From contig NZ_LMIJ01000047.1 of NCBI RefSeq assembly GCF_001428665.1, positions 63,450-127,449 of the forward strand: a stretch of 64,000 nucleotides of DNA, written 5' to 3'. Position 1 is the first letter of the stretch. The number at the start of each line of letters is the position of its first letter. Positions 1 to 8,502 of this stretch are shown here, one piece after another. Below the pieces are notes generated by a model that ran no database searches, was not told where the DNA came from, and saw nothing but the letters and a program-made list of their open reading frames with translations. A program made the translations under genes and the position numbers. The DNA comes from Acidovorax sp. Root219 (GTDB taxonomy: Bacteria > Pseudomonadota > Gammaproteobacteria > Burkholderiales > Burkholderiaceae_C).

Positions 1-1073
1 GCCACGGCGTCGTCCACATGGCGCTGCACCTTGACCAGCGCGGCTTCCTCGATCAGCGGGCCCTGGTTCACACCCTCCTCGAAGCCATTGCCCACCTTGG
101 CTGTCTTGACCTTGGCAGCGAACTTGGCCACGAACGCGTCGTACACGCCTTCCTGCACGTAAAAACGGTTGGTGCACACGCAGGTCTGGCCGGCATTGCG
201 GTACTTGCTGGCAAAGGCGCCTTCCACGGCGCTGTCGATGTCTGCATCGTTGAACACCAGGAAGGGCGCGTTGCCACCCAGCTCCAGCGACATCTTCTTC
301 ACGGTGGGCGCCGACTGCGCCATCAGGATGCGGCCCACCTCGGTGCTGCCCGTGAAACTGATATGGCGCACCACGTCGCTGGCGCACAGCACCTTGCCAA
401 TGGCAATCGAGTTGTCGCTGTCGGCCGGCAGGATGTTGAACACGCCCGCAGGGATGCCCGCGCGGATGGCCAGCTCGGCGGCGGCCAGTGCGGTCAGCGG
501 CGTCAGCTCGGCCGGCTTGATCACCACCGGGCAGCCGGCGGCCAGGGCCGGCGCCACCTTGCGCGTGATCATGGCCAGCGGGAAGTTCCAGGGCGTGATG
601 GCCGCGCACACACCGATGGGCTGCTTGAGGACCATCAGGCGGCGGCTGTTGTCGAATTGGGGCAGCGTCTCGCCATTGATGCGCTTGGCCTCTTCAGCGA
701 ACCATTCCACGAAGCTCGCGCCATAGGCCACTTCGCCCTTGGCTTCGGGCAGGGGCTTGCCTTGCTCGGCCGTCATGATGCGGCCCAGGTCGTCCTGGTT
801 GGCCATCAGCAGGTCATACCACTTGCGCAGGATGATGCTGCGCTCTTTGGCGGTCTTGGCCTTCCACGCGGGCCAGGCGGCGTTGGCGGCGGCAATGGCC
901 GCCTCGGCGTCCGCAGGGCCCAGGTTGGCGACGCTCGCGAGTTTCAGGCCCGTGGCCGGGTCGTTCACGTCGAAGCGGCTCGCGCCCGCCACCCATTGGC
1001 CGTTGACGAGGCCATCGGTCTTGAGCAGGCTCGGGTCCTTGAGCAGCGAAAGGGGGGAGTTCTTCATGTCCAT
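1..1073 (-). CDS. gabD: NAD(P)-dependent succinate-semialdehyde dehydrogenase, 3' end cut by window
   Basis: Aldehyde dehydrogenase superfamily member, GabD type, expected to oxidise succinate semialdehyde to succinate in the last step of GABA degradation. About 357 of an expected ~480 residues lie in the window; the C-terminus is off the left edge. Visible motifs are the NAD-binding ITPWNFPLAMITRK segment, the glycine turn SFTGSTEVGR, the general-base glutamate in LELGG, and the catalytic cysteine in NAGQTCVCTNR; a second Cys two residues on is typical of GabD. The start ATG (M-D-M-K-N-S) at 1073 was chosen; an ATG two codons later is possible. It is the last visible gene of the minus-strand operon that includes gabT and an ABC transporter, which supports GABA use. 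Other semialdehydes (glutarate, alpha-ketoglutarate semialdehyde) are possible substrates. Confidence 0.9.
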   Translation of the reverse strand, partial: MDMKNSPLSLLKDPSLLKTDGLVNGQWVAGASRFDVNDPATGLKLASVANLGPADAEAAIAAANAAWPAWKAKTAKERSIILRKWYDLLMANQDDLGRIMTAEQGKPLPEAKGEVAYGASFVEWFAEEAKRINGETLPQFDNSRRLMVLKQPIGVCAAITPWNFPLAMITRKVAPALAAGCPVVIKPAELTPLTALAAAELAIRAGIPAGVFNILPADSDNSIAIGKVLCASDVVRHISFTGSTEVGRILMAQSAPTVKKMSLELGGNAPFLVFNDADIDSAVEGAFASKYRNAGQTCVCTNRFYVQEGVYDAFVAKFAAKVKTAKVGNGFEEGVNQGPLIEEAALVKVQRHVDDAV

Positions 1074-1192
1074 GGTGATGTCTCTTTGGGATGGTCAGGG
1101 GTGGTAAGCGCACTGCCGCATGGCAAGCATAGCGGTAGGTTGACAGCGGGGGGTGTCTCGGGTGTACCAGTGGTTTGGGCGTCTGTTCGCGC

Positions 1193-2011
1193 TCAGGCCT
1201 TGCGTCCGCGCAGCCATTCCAGCACCAGCAGCAGGCTGGTGGTGAACAGGATGAGCAGCGTGGCCACGGCAGCAATGGTCGGCGAGATGTTTTCGCGGAT
1301 GCCATTGAACATCTGGCGTGGCAGGGTGGCCTGGTCGGCGCCGGCCAAAAAGAGCGTGACCACCACCTCGTCGAACGAGGTGGCGAAGGCGAACAGGGCG
1401 CCCGAGATCACTCCGGGCGCGATCACCGGCAGCGTGATGCGAAAGAAGGTCCTGAAAGGCGTCTCGCCCAGGCTCAGCGAGGCGCGCACCAGGTTGTGGT
1501 TGAAGCCGGCCAGGGTGGCCAGCACGGTGGTGAGCACGAAGGGGGCGCCGAGGGCCGCGTGCACCACGATGAGCCCTGCATAGCTGTCGGCCAGACCCAG
1601 CGGCGCAAAATACAGGTAGGTGGCCACACCGACGACGACGATGGGCACCACCATGGGCGCGATGAGCACGCCCATGAGCAGCCCCTTGAAGCGAAAGTCC
1701 GCCCGCGACAGGCCCAGTGCTGCCAGCGTGCCCAGTGCGGTGGCGATCAGCGTGGCTGCCGGGGCCACGATGAAACTGTTGCGCGTGGCACGGGCCCATT
1801 CGGCGGACTCGAAGAGGTTGCGGTACCACTTGAGGGACCAGCCGGTGATCGGGTAGGCCAGGAAGGAGCTTTCCGAGAACGACAGCGGCACCATCACCAG
1901 GATGGGCGCCAGAAGAAAGGCCAGGACCGCCACGCACAGGGCGCGCAGAAGCCACCAGAGCGCCTTGTCGGTCGGGGTGGCATAGCGGGGAAATTCGGGC
2001 AGTCGGAACAT
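1193..2011 (-). CDS. ABC transporter permease, PotC/YdcV type (polyamine/GABA family)
   Basis: Inner-membrane permease of 272 residues, the usual size for PotC/PotI-like subunits. About six hydrophobic helices are visible, the first at residues ~20-43, and the EAA loop that contacts the ATPase reads near residues 175-195 (SLGETPFRTFFRITLPV). It lies 52 bp downstream of the PotB-like permease on the same strand and upstream of gabD, in an operon with a solute receptor, ATPase and gabT. Family knowledge points to uptake of putrescine, spermidine or related amines; the aminotransferase and dehydrogenase in the operon suggest GABA or a GABA precursor as the real cargo, which is inference. Confidence 0.9.
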   Translation of the reverse strand: MFRLPEFPRYATPTDKALWWLLRALCVAVLAFLLAPILVMVPLSFSESSFLAYPITGWSLKWYRNLFESAEWARATRNSFIVAPAATLIATALGTLAALGLSRADFRFKGLLMGVLIAPMVVPIVVVGVATYLYFAPLGLADSYAGLIVVHAALGAPFVLTTVLATLAGFNHNLVRASLSLGETPFRTFFRITLPVIAPGVISGALFAFATSFDEVVVTLFLAGADQATLPRQMFNGIRENISPTIAAVATLLILFTTSLLLVLEWLRGRKA

Positions 2012-2063
2012 GGTGGGGCCTTGAATCAGCGGTGCAGGGGCATGGGGCGGTGCGGGGATCAGT

Positions 2064-3329
2064 TCAGCCCAGGCTCAGCTCGGCCTTGCCGATGCGGCGG
2101 TACACGCCATACAGCACCAGCGTGGCCGTGAGCAGCACGGCACCCAGGGCGCAAGCCATGCCCCAGTTCACCTCGACGTTGGTGTAGCGGGCGATGTAGT
2201 AGCTGAGCATCTGGTCGTCGGCACCGCCGAGCAGCGCGGGAGTGACGTAGTAGCCGATCGAGAGGATGAACACCAGCAGCGCACCCGCGCCGATGCCCGG
2301 GTAGGTCTGCGGCACGTACACGCGCAGGAAGGCCGCCAGGGGCGGGCTGCCGAGCGAGACGGCAGCCCGCATGTAGGTCGCCGGCACGCTCTTCATCACG
2401 CTGTACAGCGGCAGGATCATGAAGGGCAGCAGGATGTGCACCATGGCAATCACCACGCCCGTGCGGTTGAACAGCAGTGCCAGTGGCTCACTCACGAGGC
2501 CCAGCCCCATCAGGCCACGGTTGACCAGGCCTTCGGACTGCAACAGCACGATCCAGGCGGCCACGCGCACCAGGATGGAGGTCCAGAACGGCACCAGCAC
2601 CAGGATCATCAGCACGTTGGCCGAGCGCGCCGGCAGCGAGGCCAGCCACCAGGCCAGCGGGTAGCCGATGGCCAGGCAGATGAGCGTGACCACCAGGCTG
2701 ATGTGGAAGGTGCGCAGCAGGATGCTGCCGAACGCGCGCTGCTCTTGCGGCATGCGCTCCACCTGTCCCAGCGCATCGCGCTGCAGGTCCACCGAGGCGA
2801 GCAGGTAGTCCGGCGTCCAGCGCGCGCCGTTGCGGGCAATGGCGTGCCACAGCGGTGCCTCGCTCCAGCGGGCGTCCTTGCCGATCAGCCGCTCGCGGAT
2901 CGATTCGGGGCTGCCCTCCATGGGGACGGAGCGGTACGCGCCCATGATGAGCGAGCGCGCGCCTGGCACATCGGAGTTGAGCCGGCGTGCCAGCGCCCCG
3001 GCGTCCGCGCTGTCCGGCAGGTGCGCCAGGTCCTTCATCAGCGCGGCGTATGCGGCCGGGCCGGGCGCCTCCTTGCGGTCCCAGCCGTCCAGCGCGGCGA
3101 TGGTGGCCGGCAGCGCATTGGCGACTTCGGGGTTCTCGATGGCACGCTGCAGCAGCGCCGCAATGGGCACCAGCAGGGTGAACAGCAGGAACACCAGCAA
3201 AGGCAGCGTGAGCGCGAACGCCCGCCACTTGCGCCGCGCCTCGGCGCGTGACAGCGCCTTGCGCAGTGCGCCGGGGGCGCTGGCGTCCAGTGCGTGCGCG
3301 TGGGGGGCGGTGGCAGCGATGGCTTGCAT
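2064..3329 (-). CDS. ABC transporter permease, PotB type, with large periplasmic insertion
   Basis: Permease of 421 residues, well above the ~280-310 usual for PotB/PotH subunits. A first membrane helix is seen at about residues 37-60, followed by roughly 145 hydrophilic residues before the next helix near 207; the remaining helices and the EAA loop (SLGSPPLAAFLRVYVPQ near 325-342) look normal. The extra segment probably sits in the periplasm between TM1 and TM2. The gene lies 24 bp downstream of the solute receptor gene and upstream of the second permease, so it is one half of a heterodimeric channel. Start chosen at the ATG giving MQAIAATAPHAH; no better internal start precedes TM1. Confidence 0.9.
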   Translation of the reverse strand: MQAIAATAPHAHALDASAPGALRKALSRAEARRKWRAFALTLPLLVFLLFTLLVPIAALLQRAIENPEVANALPATIAALDGWDRKEAPGPAAYAALMKDLAHLPDSADAGALARRLNSDVPGARSLIMGAYRSVPMEGSPESIRERLIGKDARWSEAPLWHAIARNGARWTPDYLLASVDLQRDALGQVERMPQEQRAFGSILLRTFHISLVVTLICLAIGYPLAWWLASLPARSANVLMILVLVPFWTSILVRVAAWIVLLQSEGLVNRGLMGLGLVSEPLALLFNRTGVVIAMVHILLPFMILPLYSVMKSVPATYMRAAVSLGSPPLAAFLRVYVPQTYPGIGAGALLVFILSIGYYVTPALLGGADDQMLSYYIARYTNVEVNWGMACALGAVLLTATLVLYGVYRRIGKAELSLG

Positions 3330-3353
3330 GGTGTCCTGTGCTCCGACTGCGGC

Positions 3354-4385
3354 TTACTGCGTGGCCCAGGCGGCGAAGCGCTTCTCCAGCGCCTCGCCCT
3401 GGTCGGCCCAGAAGCCCACGCTGAACTGCAGTGCCTCCCTGGCGTTGGCGGCGGAGGTGGGCAGGTCGTCCAGCACCTTCTTGTCCAGCTTGGCCAGGGC
3501 CTTGGTGTTGGCCGGGCCGTAGGCAATGTTCTGTGCGTAGGCCGCCTGGTTGGCGGTCTGCATCGTGAAGGCGATGAACTTCACGGCAGCGTCCTTGTTC
3601 GGCGTGCCCTTGGGCACGGCCCAGTAGTCCAGGTCGTAGATGCCGCCGGGCCAGTAGATCTTGAGGTTGCGGCCTTCACGGTTGGCCGCGTCGATGCGGC
3701 CGTTGAACACCGTGGTCAGCACCACATCGCCGGCCACCAGGAACTGAGGTGCCTGGGCACCGGCCTCCCACCACTGGATGCTGGGCTTGAGCTCGGTCAG
3801 CTTCTTGAAGGCACGGTCAGCGCCTTCCTTGGTGGCCAGCACCTTGTACACGTCGGCGGGCTTGACGCCATCGGCCAGCAGCGCAAACTCCAGGTTGTAG
3901 CGGGCGCCCTTGCGCATGCCGCGCTTGCCGGCGATTTTCTTGGTGTCGAAGAAATCGGCCCAGCTGGTGGGCGGGGTCTTGAGCTTGTCACCGTTGTAGG
4001 CCATGACGGTGGACCACACGAAGATGCCCACCGCGCAGTCGGTCACCGCTGCGGGCAGAAGGTCGGCCTTGTCCACGATCTTGCTGTATTCGAGCTTCTC
4101 GAACAGGCCTTCGTCGCAGCCGCGCGCGGCATCGGGCGATTCGAGCTCCACCACGTCCCAGGTCACTTTCTTGGTTTCGACCATGGCCTTGATCTTGGCC
4201 TGCTCGCCGTTGTACTCCACGGCCACGATCTTGTTGCCGGCCTTCTCATAGGGCTCGTAGAACGCCTTCTTCTGGGCATTGGCATTGGCGCCGCCGAAGT
4301 TCACGACGGTGATCTGCTGTTGTGCCAGGCTGGGCAGGGCCATGCACGCGGCAAGGGTTGCGCAGGCGATCAAACTCTTTTTCAT
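3354..4385 (-). CDS. ABC transporter periplasmic solute-binding protein, PotD/spermidine-putrescine type
   Basis: Secreted receptor of 343 residues. The start at 4385 gives a clear Sec signal peptide (MKKSLIACATLAACMALPSL, cleavage after ALPSLAQ-like sequence near residue 21); upstream in-frame codons are ignored because they overlap the promoter-proximal spacer and lack a signal. The mature part begins ITVVNFGGANANAQKKAFYE, typical of the PotD/PotF-like cluster D receptors, and has aromatic-rich segments (SIQWWEAGAQAPQF, YWPGGIYDLDYW) of the kind that line amine/amino-acid pockets. It is flanked by the ATPase gene upstream (60 bp) and two permease genes downstream. Ligand is not determinable from sequence; GABA or a polyamine is inferred from gabT and gabD. 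Confidence 0.9.
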   Translation of the reverse strand: MKKSLIACATLAACMALPSLAQQQITVVNFGGANANAQKKAFYEPYEKAGNKIVAVEYNGEQAKIKAMVETKKVTWDVVELESPDAARGCDEGLFEKLEYSKIVDKADLLPAAVTDCAVGIFVWSTVMAYNGDKLKTPPTSWADFFDTKKIAGKRGMRKGARYNLEFALLADGVKPADVYKVLATKEGADRAFKKLTELKPSIQWWEAGAQAPQFLVAGDVVLTTVFNGRIDAANREGRNLKIYWPGGIYDLDYWAVPKGTPNKDAAVKFIAFTMQTANQAAYAQNIAYGPANTKALAKLDKKVLDDLPTSAANAREALQFSVGFWADQGEALEKRFAAWATQ

Positions 4386-4444
4386 GGTGCAGTTTCCTTG
4401 GAAAGGACGGTGGGACAGTGAAGGTCGAAAACGGGGGCTGCGCG

Positions 4445-5542
4445 TCAGACCGCATAGATGCGGGTGGACACCGGTGGGAACTCCAGCAGCACCTGCTGGC
4501 CCGGTTGGGGCGAGGCCGGTGCGTCGGGATGGGTGAGGGCCAGCTTGAGGGTGGCCTGCTCCTGGCCGTGGCCCAGGTCGCACATGAGGCGAAGGTGGTC
4601 GCCGTGGTAGATGGTGCGTGCCACCGTGGCCGGCACGGCCGAGCCCCGGGGGTAAGCGGAGTAAGGGTGCAGCACGATGCGCTCGGGCCGCACGCAGGCC
4701 TGCACGCGGGCACCCAGGGCGGCCCCATTGACGTTCACGCCGGGCAGCAGGTAGCCGCCGGGCAGCTGGATGGCCGTGCCGTCGCCAGCGCCCTGCAAGG
4801 TGCCGCTGAGCACGGTGTTGTCGCCCACGAAGCCGGCCACAAAGCGGTTGGCGGGGCTTTCGTACAGGTCTTGCACGCCGGCCAGCTGCTGGATGATGCC
4901 TTCGTTGAATACGGCCACCCGGTCGCTCATGGTCAGGGCCTCGCCCTGGTCGTGGGTCACGTACACGAAGGTCACCCCGAGCTGGCGGTGCAGCTCCTTG
5001 AGCTCGATCTGCATGTGCTCGCGCAGTTGCTTGTCCAGCGCGCCCAGGGGCTCGTCCATCAGCACCAGCTGCGGGTTGAAGACCAGGGCCCGCGCCAGCG
5101 CCACGCGCTGCTGCTGCCCGCCCGACAGGCGGGCCGGCAGGCGCTCGCCCATGCCAGACAGGCGCACCATGTCCAGCGCCTTGCGCACCCGCTCCTGCTG
5201 CTCGGCGCGGGGCACCTTGCGCACGGTGAGCGGGTAGGCCACGTTCTGCTCCACCGTGAGGTGCGGGAACAGCGCATAGTTCTGAAACACCATGCCGAAG
5301 TTGCGCTTGTGCGGCGGCGTGCCGGTGATCTGCCGGCCTTCGAGCAGGATGTCGCCCGCCGTGGGCGACTCGAATCCGGCCAGCATCATCAGGGTGGTGG
5401 TCTTGCCCGAGCCCGAGGGGCCCAGCAGGCTCAGGAACTCTCCGCGCTGTATGTCCAGGTCCAGCGAGCGCACGACCAGCTGTTCGCCGTCATAGCTCTT
5501 CTGCACGCCGCTGAAGCGGACCAGGGGTTCTTCGGGGGTCAT
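4445..5542 (-). CDS. ABC transporter ATP-binding protein, PotA type
   Basis: Cytoplasmic ATPase of 365 residues. Walker A is GPSGSGKTTTLMMLAG (about residues 41-56), the Q-loop follows at FQNYALFPH, the signature is LSGGQQQRVALARAL (about 139-153), and Walker B is VLMDEPLGALD (about 160-170), followed by the switch His in THDQGEALTMSDR. The C-terminal ~110 residues match a TOBE-type domain of PotA/MalK-like ATPases. It is 36 bp downstream of gabT and directly upstream of the receptor gene, so it energises the two permeases of this operon. Confidence 0.93.
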   Translation of the reverse strand: MTPEEPLVRFSGVQKSYDGEQLVVRSLDLDIQRGEFLSLLGPSGSGKTTTLMMLAGFESPTAGDILLEGRQITGTPPHKRNFGMVFQNYALFPHLTVEQNVAYPLTVRKVPRAEQQERVRKALDMVRLSGMGERLPARLSGGQQQRVALARALVFNPQLVLMDEPLGALDKQLREHMQIELKELHRQLGVTFVYVTHDQGEALTMSDRVAVFNEGIIQQLAGVQDLYESPANRFVAGFVGDNTVLSGTLQGAGDGTAIQLPGGYLLPGVNVNGAALGARVQACVRPERIVLHPYSAYPRGSAVPATVARTIYHGDHLRLMCDLGHGQEQATLKLALTHPDAPASPQPGQQVLLEFPPVSTRIYAV

Positions 5543-5578
5543 GGTGTCTTCAGGGTGAGAAAGGGATTGCGGGCCGGC

Positions 5579-6871
5579 TCAGGCCACGGCCGCGAAGCTG
5601 TCGGCCAGGATGGCCAGGCCTTCGTCGAGCAGCTCGTTGGAGGCCGTGAGCGGCACCAGGATGCGGATCACGTTGCCATGGGTGCCGCAGGACAGCAGGA
5701 TCAGCCCGCGGCGCGCGGCTTCGGCCACCACCTTCTTCGTGAGGGCCGCATCGGGCCGGGCGAGGTCGCCGCCCTCGAACAGCTCGATGGCCACCATCGC
5801 CCCCAGGCCACGCACGTCGCCGATGGCGGGCACCTTGGCTGCCATGTCCTTGAGCGCGCGCACCAGCAGGGCGCCCATGTCCTGGCTGCGTGCCAGCAGG
5901 TGTTCCTTCTCGAAGGCCTCGATCACGGCCAGTGCTGCGGCGCACGCCACGGGGCTGCCGGCGTAGGTGCCGCCCAGGCCGCCCGGCGCGGGGGCATCCA
6001 TCACCTCGGCACGGCCCACCACCGCCGCCAGCGGGAAGCCCCCGGCCAGCGACTTGGCGGTGGTGACGAGGTCGGGGGCCACGGGCCACTGCTCGCTGGC
6101 GAACCACGTGCCGGTGCGGCCGGCGCCGGTCTGCACCTCGTCGGCGATCAGCAAAATGCCGTAGCGGTCGGCCAGCGCCTTGAGGCCGCTGATGAATTCG
6201 CCGGGCGCAATGTAGAAGCCGCCTTCACCCTGCACGGGCTCGATGATGAAGGCCGCCACGCGCTCGGGCTCGATGTCGTTCTTGAAGATCAGCTCCACCG
6301 AGTGCAGGGCCTGCTCCACGCCCACGCCGTGCAGCGCGTTGGGGAAGAGGGCGTGGTACACCTCGCCGGGGAAAGGGCCGAAGCCTATCTTGTAGGGTGC
6401 CACCTTGCCGGTGAGGCCCAGTGTCATGTTCGTGCGGCCGTGGTAGCCGCCGGTGAAGGCGATCACGCCGGGGCGGCCAGTGTGGGCACGGGCGATCTTG
6501 ACGGCGTTCTCTACCGCTTCGGCGCCGGTGGTCAGCAGCAGGCTCTTCTTGGCAAAGGCGCCGGGGGCCAGGGTGTTCAGGCGTTCGGCCACCTCCACGT
6601 AGGGCTCATAGGCCACCACCTGGAAGCAGGTGTGGGTGTACAGGTCGAGCTGGGCCTTGACGGCCGCGATCACGCCGGCATGCAGGTGGCCGGTGTTCAG
6701 TACGGCGATGCCGCCGGCAAAGTCGATGTAGCGGCGGCCTTCCACGTCCCACAGTTCGGCGTTCAATGCCTTCTGCACGAAGAACTCGTGGGCCTGGCCC
6801 ACACCTCGGGCCACGGCCGCGTGGCGGCGGGTGATGAGGGCGGCGTTGGTGAAGTGGCGGTCGTTCTGCAT
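5579..6871 (-). CDS. gabT: 4-aminobutyrate--2-oxoglutarate aminotransferase
   Basis: PLP-dependent class III aminotransferase of 430 residues, the normal GabT length, transferring the amino group of GABA to 2-oxoglutarate to give succinate semialdehyde. The start ATG at 6871 (M-Q-N-D-R-H) fits the family N-terminus. Visible features are the N-terminal DFAGGIAVLNTGH segment, the cofactor region LLTTGAEAVENAVKIAR, the IIEPVQGEGGF motif, LLIADEVQTGAGRTG with the PLP Asp, and the Schiff-base lysine in TTAKSLAGGFPL. It is the first gene of the minus-strand operon with the ABC transporter and gabD, and divergent from the GabR-like regulator, an arrangement that indicates control by that regulator. 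Confidence 0.95.
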   Translation of the reverse strand: MQNDRHFTNAALITRRHAAVARGVGQAHEFFVQKALNAELWDVEGRRYIDFAGGIAVLNTGHLHAGVIAAVKAQLDLYTHTCFQVVAYEPYVEVAERLNTLAPGAFAKKSLLLTTGAEAVENAVKIARAHTGRPGVIAFTGGYHGRTNMTLGLTGKVAPYKIGFGPFPGEVYHALFPNALHGVGVEQALHSVELIFKNDIEPERVAAFIIEPVQGEGGFYIAPGEFISGLKALADRYGILLIADEVQTGAGRTGTWFASEQWPVAPDLVTTAKSLAGGFPLAAVVGRAEVMDAPAPGGLGGTYAGSPVACAAALAVIEAFEKEHLLARSQDMGALLVRALKDMAAKVPAIGDVRGLGAMVAIELFEGGDLARPDAALTKKVVAEAARRGLILLSCGTHGNVIRILVPLTASNELLDEGLAILADSFAAVA

Positions 6872-6948
6872 GGCGTCGGGGGGTTGTGTGAACAACCGGA
6901 GATGAAGGAATGGGACGGATTCTGGAAGCCGCGCCACGGCCCGTCCAT

Positions 6949-7002
6949 GTACAGCCGCACGCCGTTGGCCGCGCACTGTGCAGGTCTAGAATCCTGTACA
7001 GG
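6949..7002. promoter_or_regulatory. gabT/gabR divergent promoter with repeated CTGTRCAGG operator candidates
   Basis: The 192-bp space between gabT (start 6871) and the regulator (ATG 7064) holds CTGTGCAGG at 6976-6984 and CTGTACAGG at 6994-7002, a direct repeat with an 18-bp period; a further GTACAG is at 6949-6954. MocR regulators commonly bind direct repeats in divergent promoters. A plus-strand promoter candidate TTGGCC (6965-6970), 16-nt spacer, TAGAAT (6987-6992) lies between and over the repeats, so binding would affect the regulator's own transcription. The repeats are seen; their function is inferred. Confidence 0.5.
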
Positions 7003-7063
7003 CATTCCCTGATCCGGTGTGTGCCAACACGGTGCACAATTCGCTCCCTTTTCTGCTTTCCCG

Positions 7064-8482
7064 ATGCTCACTCTCAGCCCGGACCTCCAGACACCTCTGG
7101 TCAGCCAGATCGTCGATGGTCTGCGAGGCCTCATCGTCAGCCAGGTGCTCAAGCCTGGCAGCAAGCTCCCCTCGATCCGCGCGTTCGCGGCCTCCCACGG
7201 TGTCAGCGTGTTCACCGTGGTCGAGGCCTATGACCGGCTGGTAGCCCAGGGCTGGCTGGTCTCGCGTGCGCACGCGGGCTTCTTCGTCAAGCGGCGCGGC
7301 GACGAGACCGGTGTGCCCGCAGGTGGTGCGCGGGAGCGGCCCGTGCCCCGTTTCGATGCACGCTGGTACCTCAAGCAAATTTTCGAAAACCGCAATCTGC
7401 CGATGAAACCGGGTTGTGGCTGGCTACCCCACGACTGGTTGTTTGGCGATGCGGTGCGCCGCAGCATGCGCCAGCTGTCATCGGACGGCCCCGAACTCGA
7501 CGGCTATGGCCTGCCGCATGGCCACATGGCGCTGCGCATGGTGGTGGCCGAATCGCTGGGCGAGCAGCACCTGGCGGTGGACCCCGACCAGGTGCTGCTG
7601 ACCCAGGGCTCCAGCCAGGCGCTAGACCTGGTGGCGCGGCTCCTGCTCAAGCCCGGGGACGTGGTGCTGGTGGACGACCCCGGCTACCCCAACCTGCTGT
7701 TCATGCTGCGCTTTGCAGGGGCCCACCTGGTCGGCGTGCCGCGCACGGCCACGGGCTATGACCTGCCTGCGCTGGAGGCGCTGCTGGTGCAGCACAAGCC
7801 CAAGGCCTTCTTCACGCAGCCACGGTTGCAGAGCCCCACCTGCTCCATGGCCTCGGTGGCGCACCTGCACCGGCTGCTACAGCTCGCCGAGCAGCACGGT
7901 TTCGCCCTGGTGGAAAACGACATCTATGTCGACATGGACAGCAGCGTGCGCCCCTCGCTGGCCAGCCTGGACCAGTTGAGCCGTGTGATCTACGTGGGCA
8001 GTTTCTCCAAGACCATCTCGCCCAACCTGCGCACGGGCTATGTCGCGGCCCGGCGTGACGTGCTGGACGACCTGCTGCAGCTGAAGATGGTCTCGGGCCT
8101 CACCTCGTCTGACATCACCGAGCGCATCACCTTCGGCGTGGTGACGGACGGGCGCTGGCGCAAGCACCTCAAGTCCCTGCGCGAACGCCTGGCCGAGGCG
8201 CACCGCAGCGTGGGTCGCAAGCTCCTGTCGCTGGGTTTCGAGCTGTTCCACGAGCCGGAGGCCGGAATGTACCTGTGGGCACGCCATCCTGACCTGCCCG
8301 ACAGTGCCGAGCTGTCCAAGGAAGCCACCGGCGAGGGCATCATGCTCGGGCCGGGCCAGCTGTTCCTGGTGGACCCGCGGCCCACGGGGTGGCTGCGCTT
8401 CAACGTGGCCTTCAGCCAGGACGAGCGCCTGTGGCGTTTTCTGGAGCAACGCATCCAGCTGGGGCAGCAGGCGGCCCAGTAG
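7064..8482 (+). CDS. MocR/GabR-family transcriptional regulator (GntR HTH plus aminotransferase-like domain)
   Basis: About 472 residues, the usual MocR size. Residues ~5-75 form a GntR winged helix (LVSQIVDGLRGLIVSQVLKPGSKLPSIRAF... HGVSVFTVVEAYDRLVAQGWL), followed by a linker and a fold-type I PLP domain from ~100 with LTQGSSQALDLVARLLLKPG, the VDDPGYPN turn and a lysine in VGSFSKTISPNLRTGY that would bind PLP. Divergent transcription from gabT strongly suggests a GABA-responsive activator like Bacillus GabR. The ATG at 7064 is preferred; a GTG at 7019 in the same frame would add 15 residues but lies over the putative operator spacer. Confidence 0.9.
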   Translation: MLTLSPDLQTPLVSQIVDGLRGLIVSQVLKPGSKLPSIRAFAASHGVSVFTVVEAYDRLVAQGWLVSRAHAGFFVKRRGDETGVPAGGARERPVPRFDARWYLKQIFENRNLPMKPGCGWLPHDWLFGDAVRRSMRQLSSDGPELDGYGLPHGHMALRMVVAESLGEQHLAVDPDQVLLTQGSSQALDLVARLLLKPGDVVLVDDPGYPNLLFMLRFAGAHLVGVPRTATGYDLPALEALLVQHKPKAFFTQPRLQSPTCSMASVAHLHRLLQLAEQHGFALVENDIYVDMDSSVRPSLASLDQLSRVIYVGSFSKTISPNLRTGYVAARRDVLDDLLQLKMVSGLTSSDITERITFGVVTDGRWRKHLKSLRERLAEAHRSVGRKLLSLGFELFHEPEAGMYLWARHPDLPDSAELSKEATGEGIMLGPGQLFLVDPRPTGWLRFNVAFSQDERLWRFLEQRIQLGQQAAQ

Positions 8483-8502
8483 CCCGCTGGGCGCCGGTGC
8501 TC

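Noticed and set aside
4322-7012. A ~900-codon plus-strand frame opposite gabT and the ABC ATPase gene
   Set aside because: Its translation is His/Gly/Gln-rich with no domain, and the minus-strand genes beneath it have complete active-site motifs.
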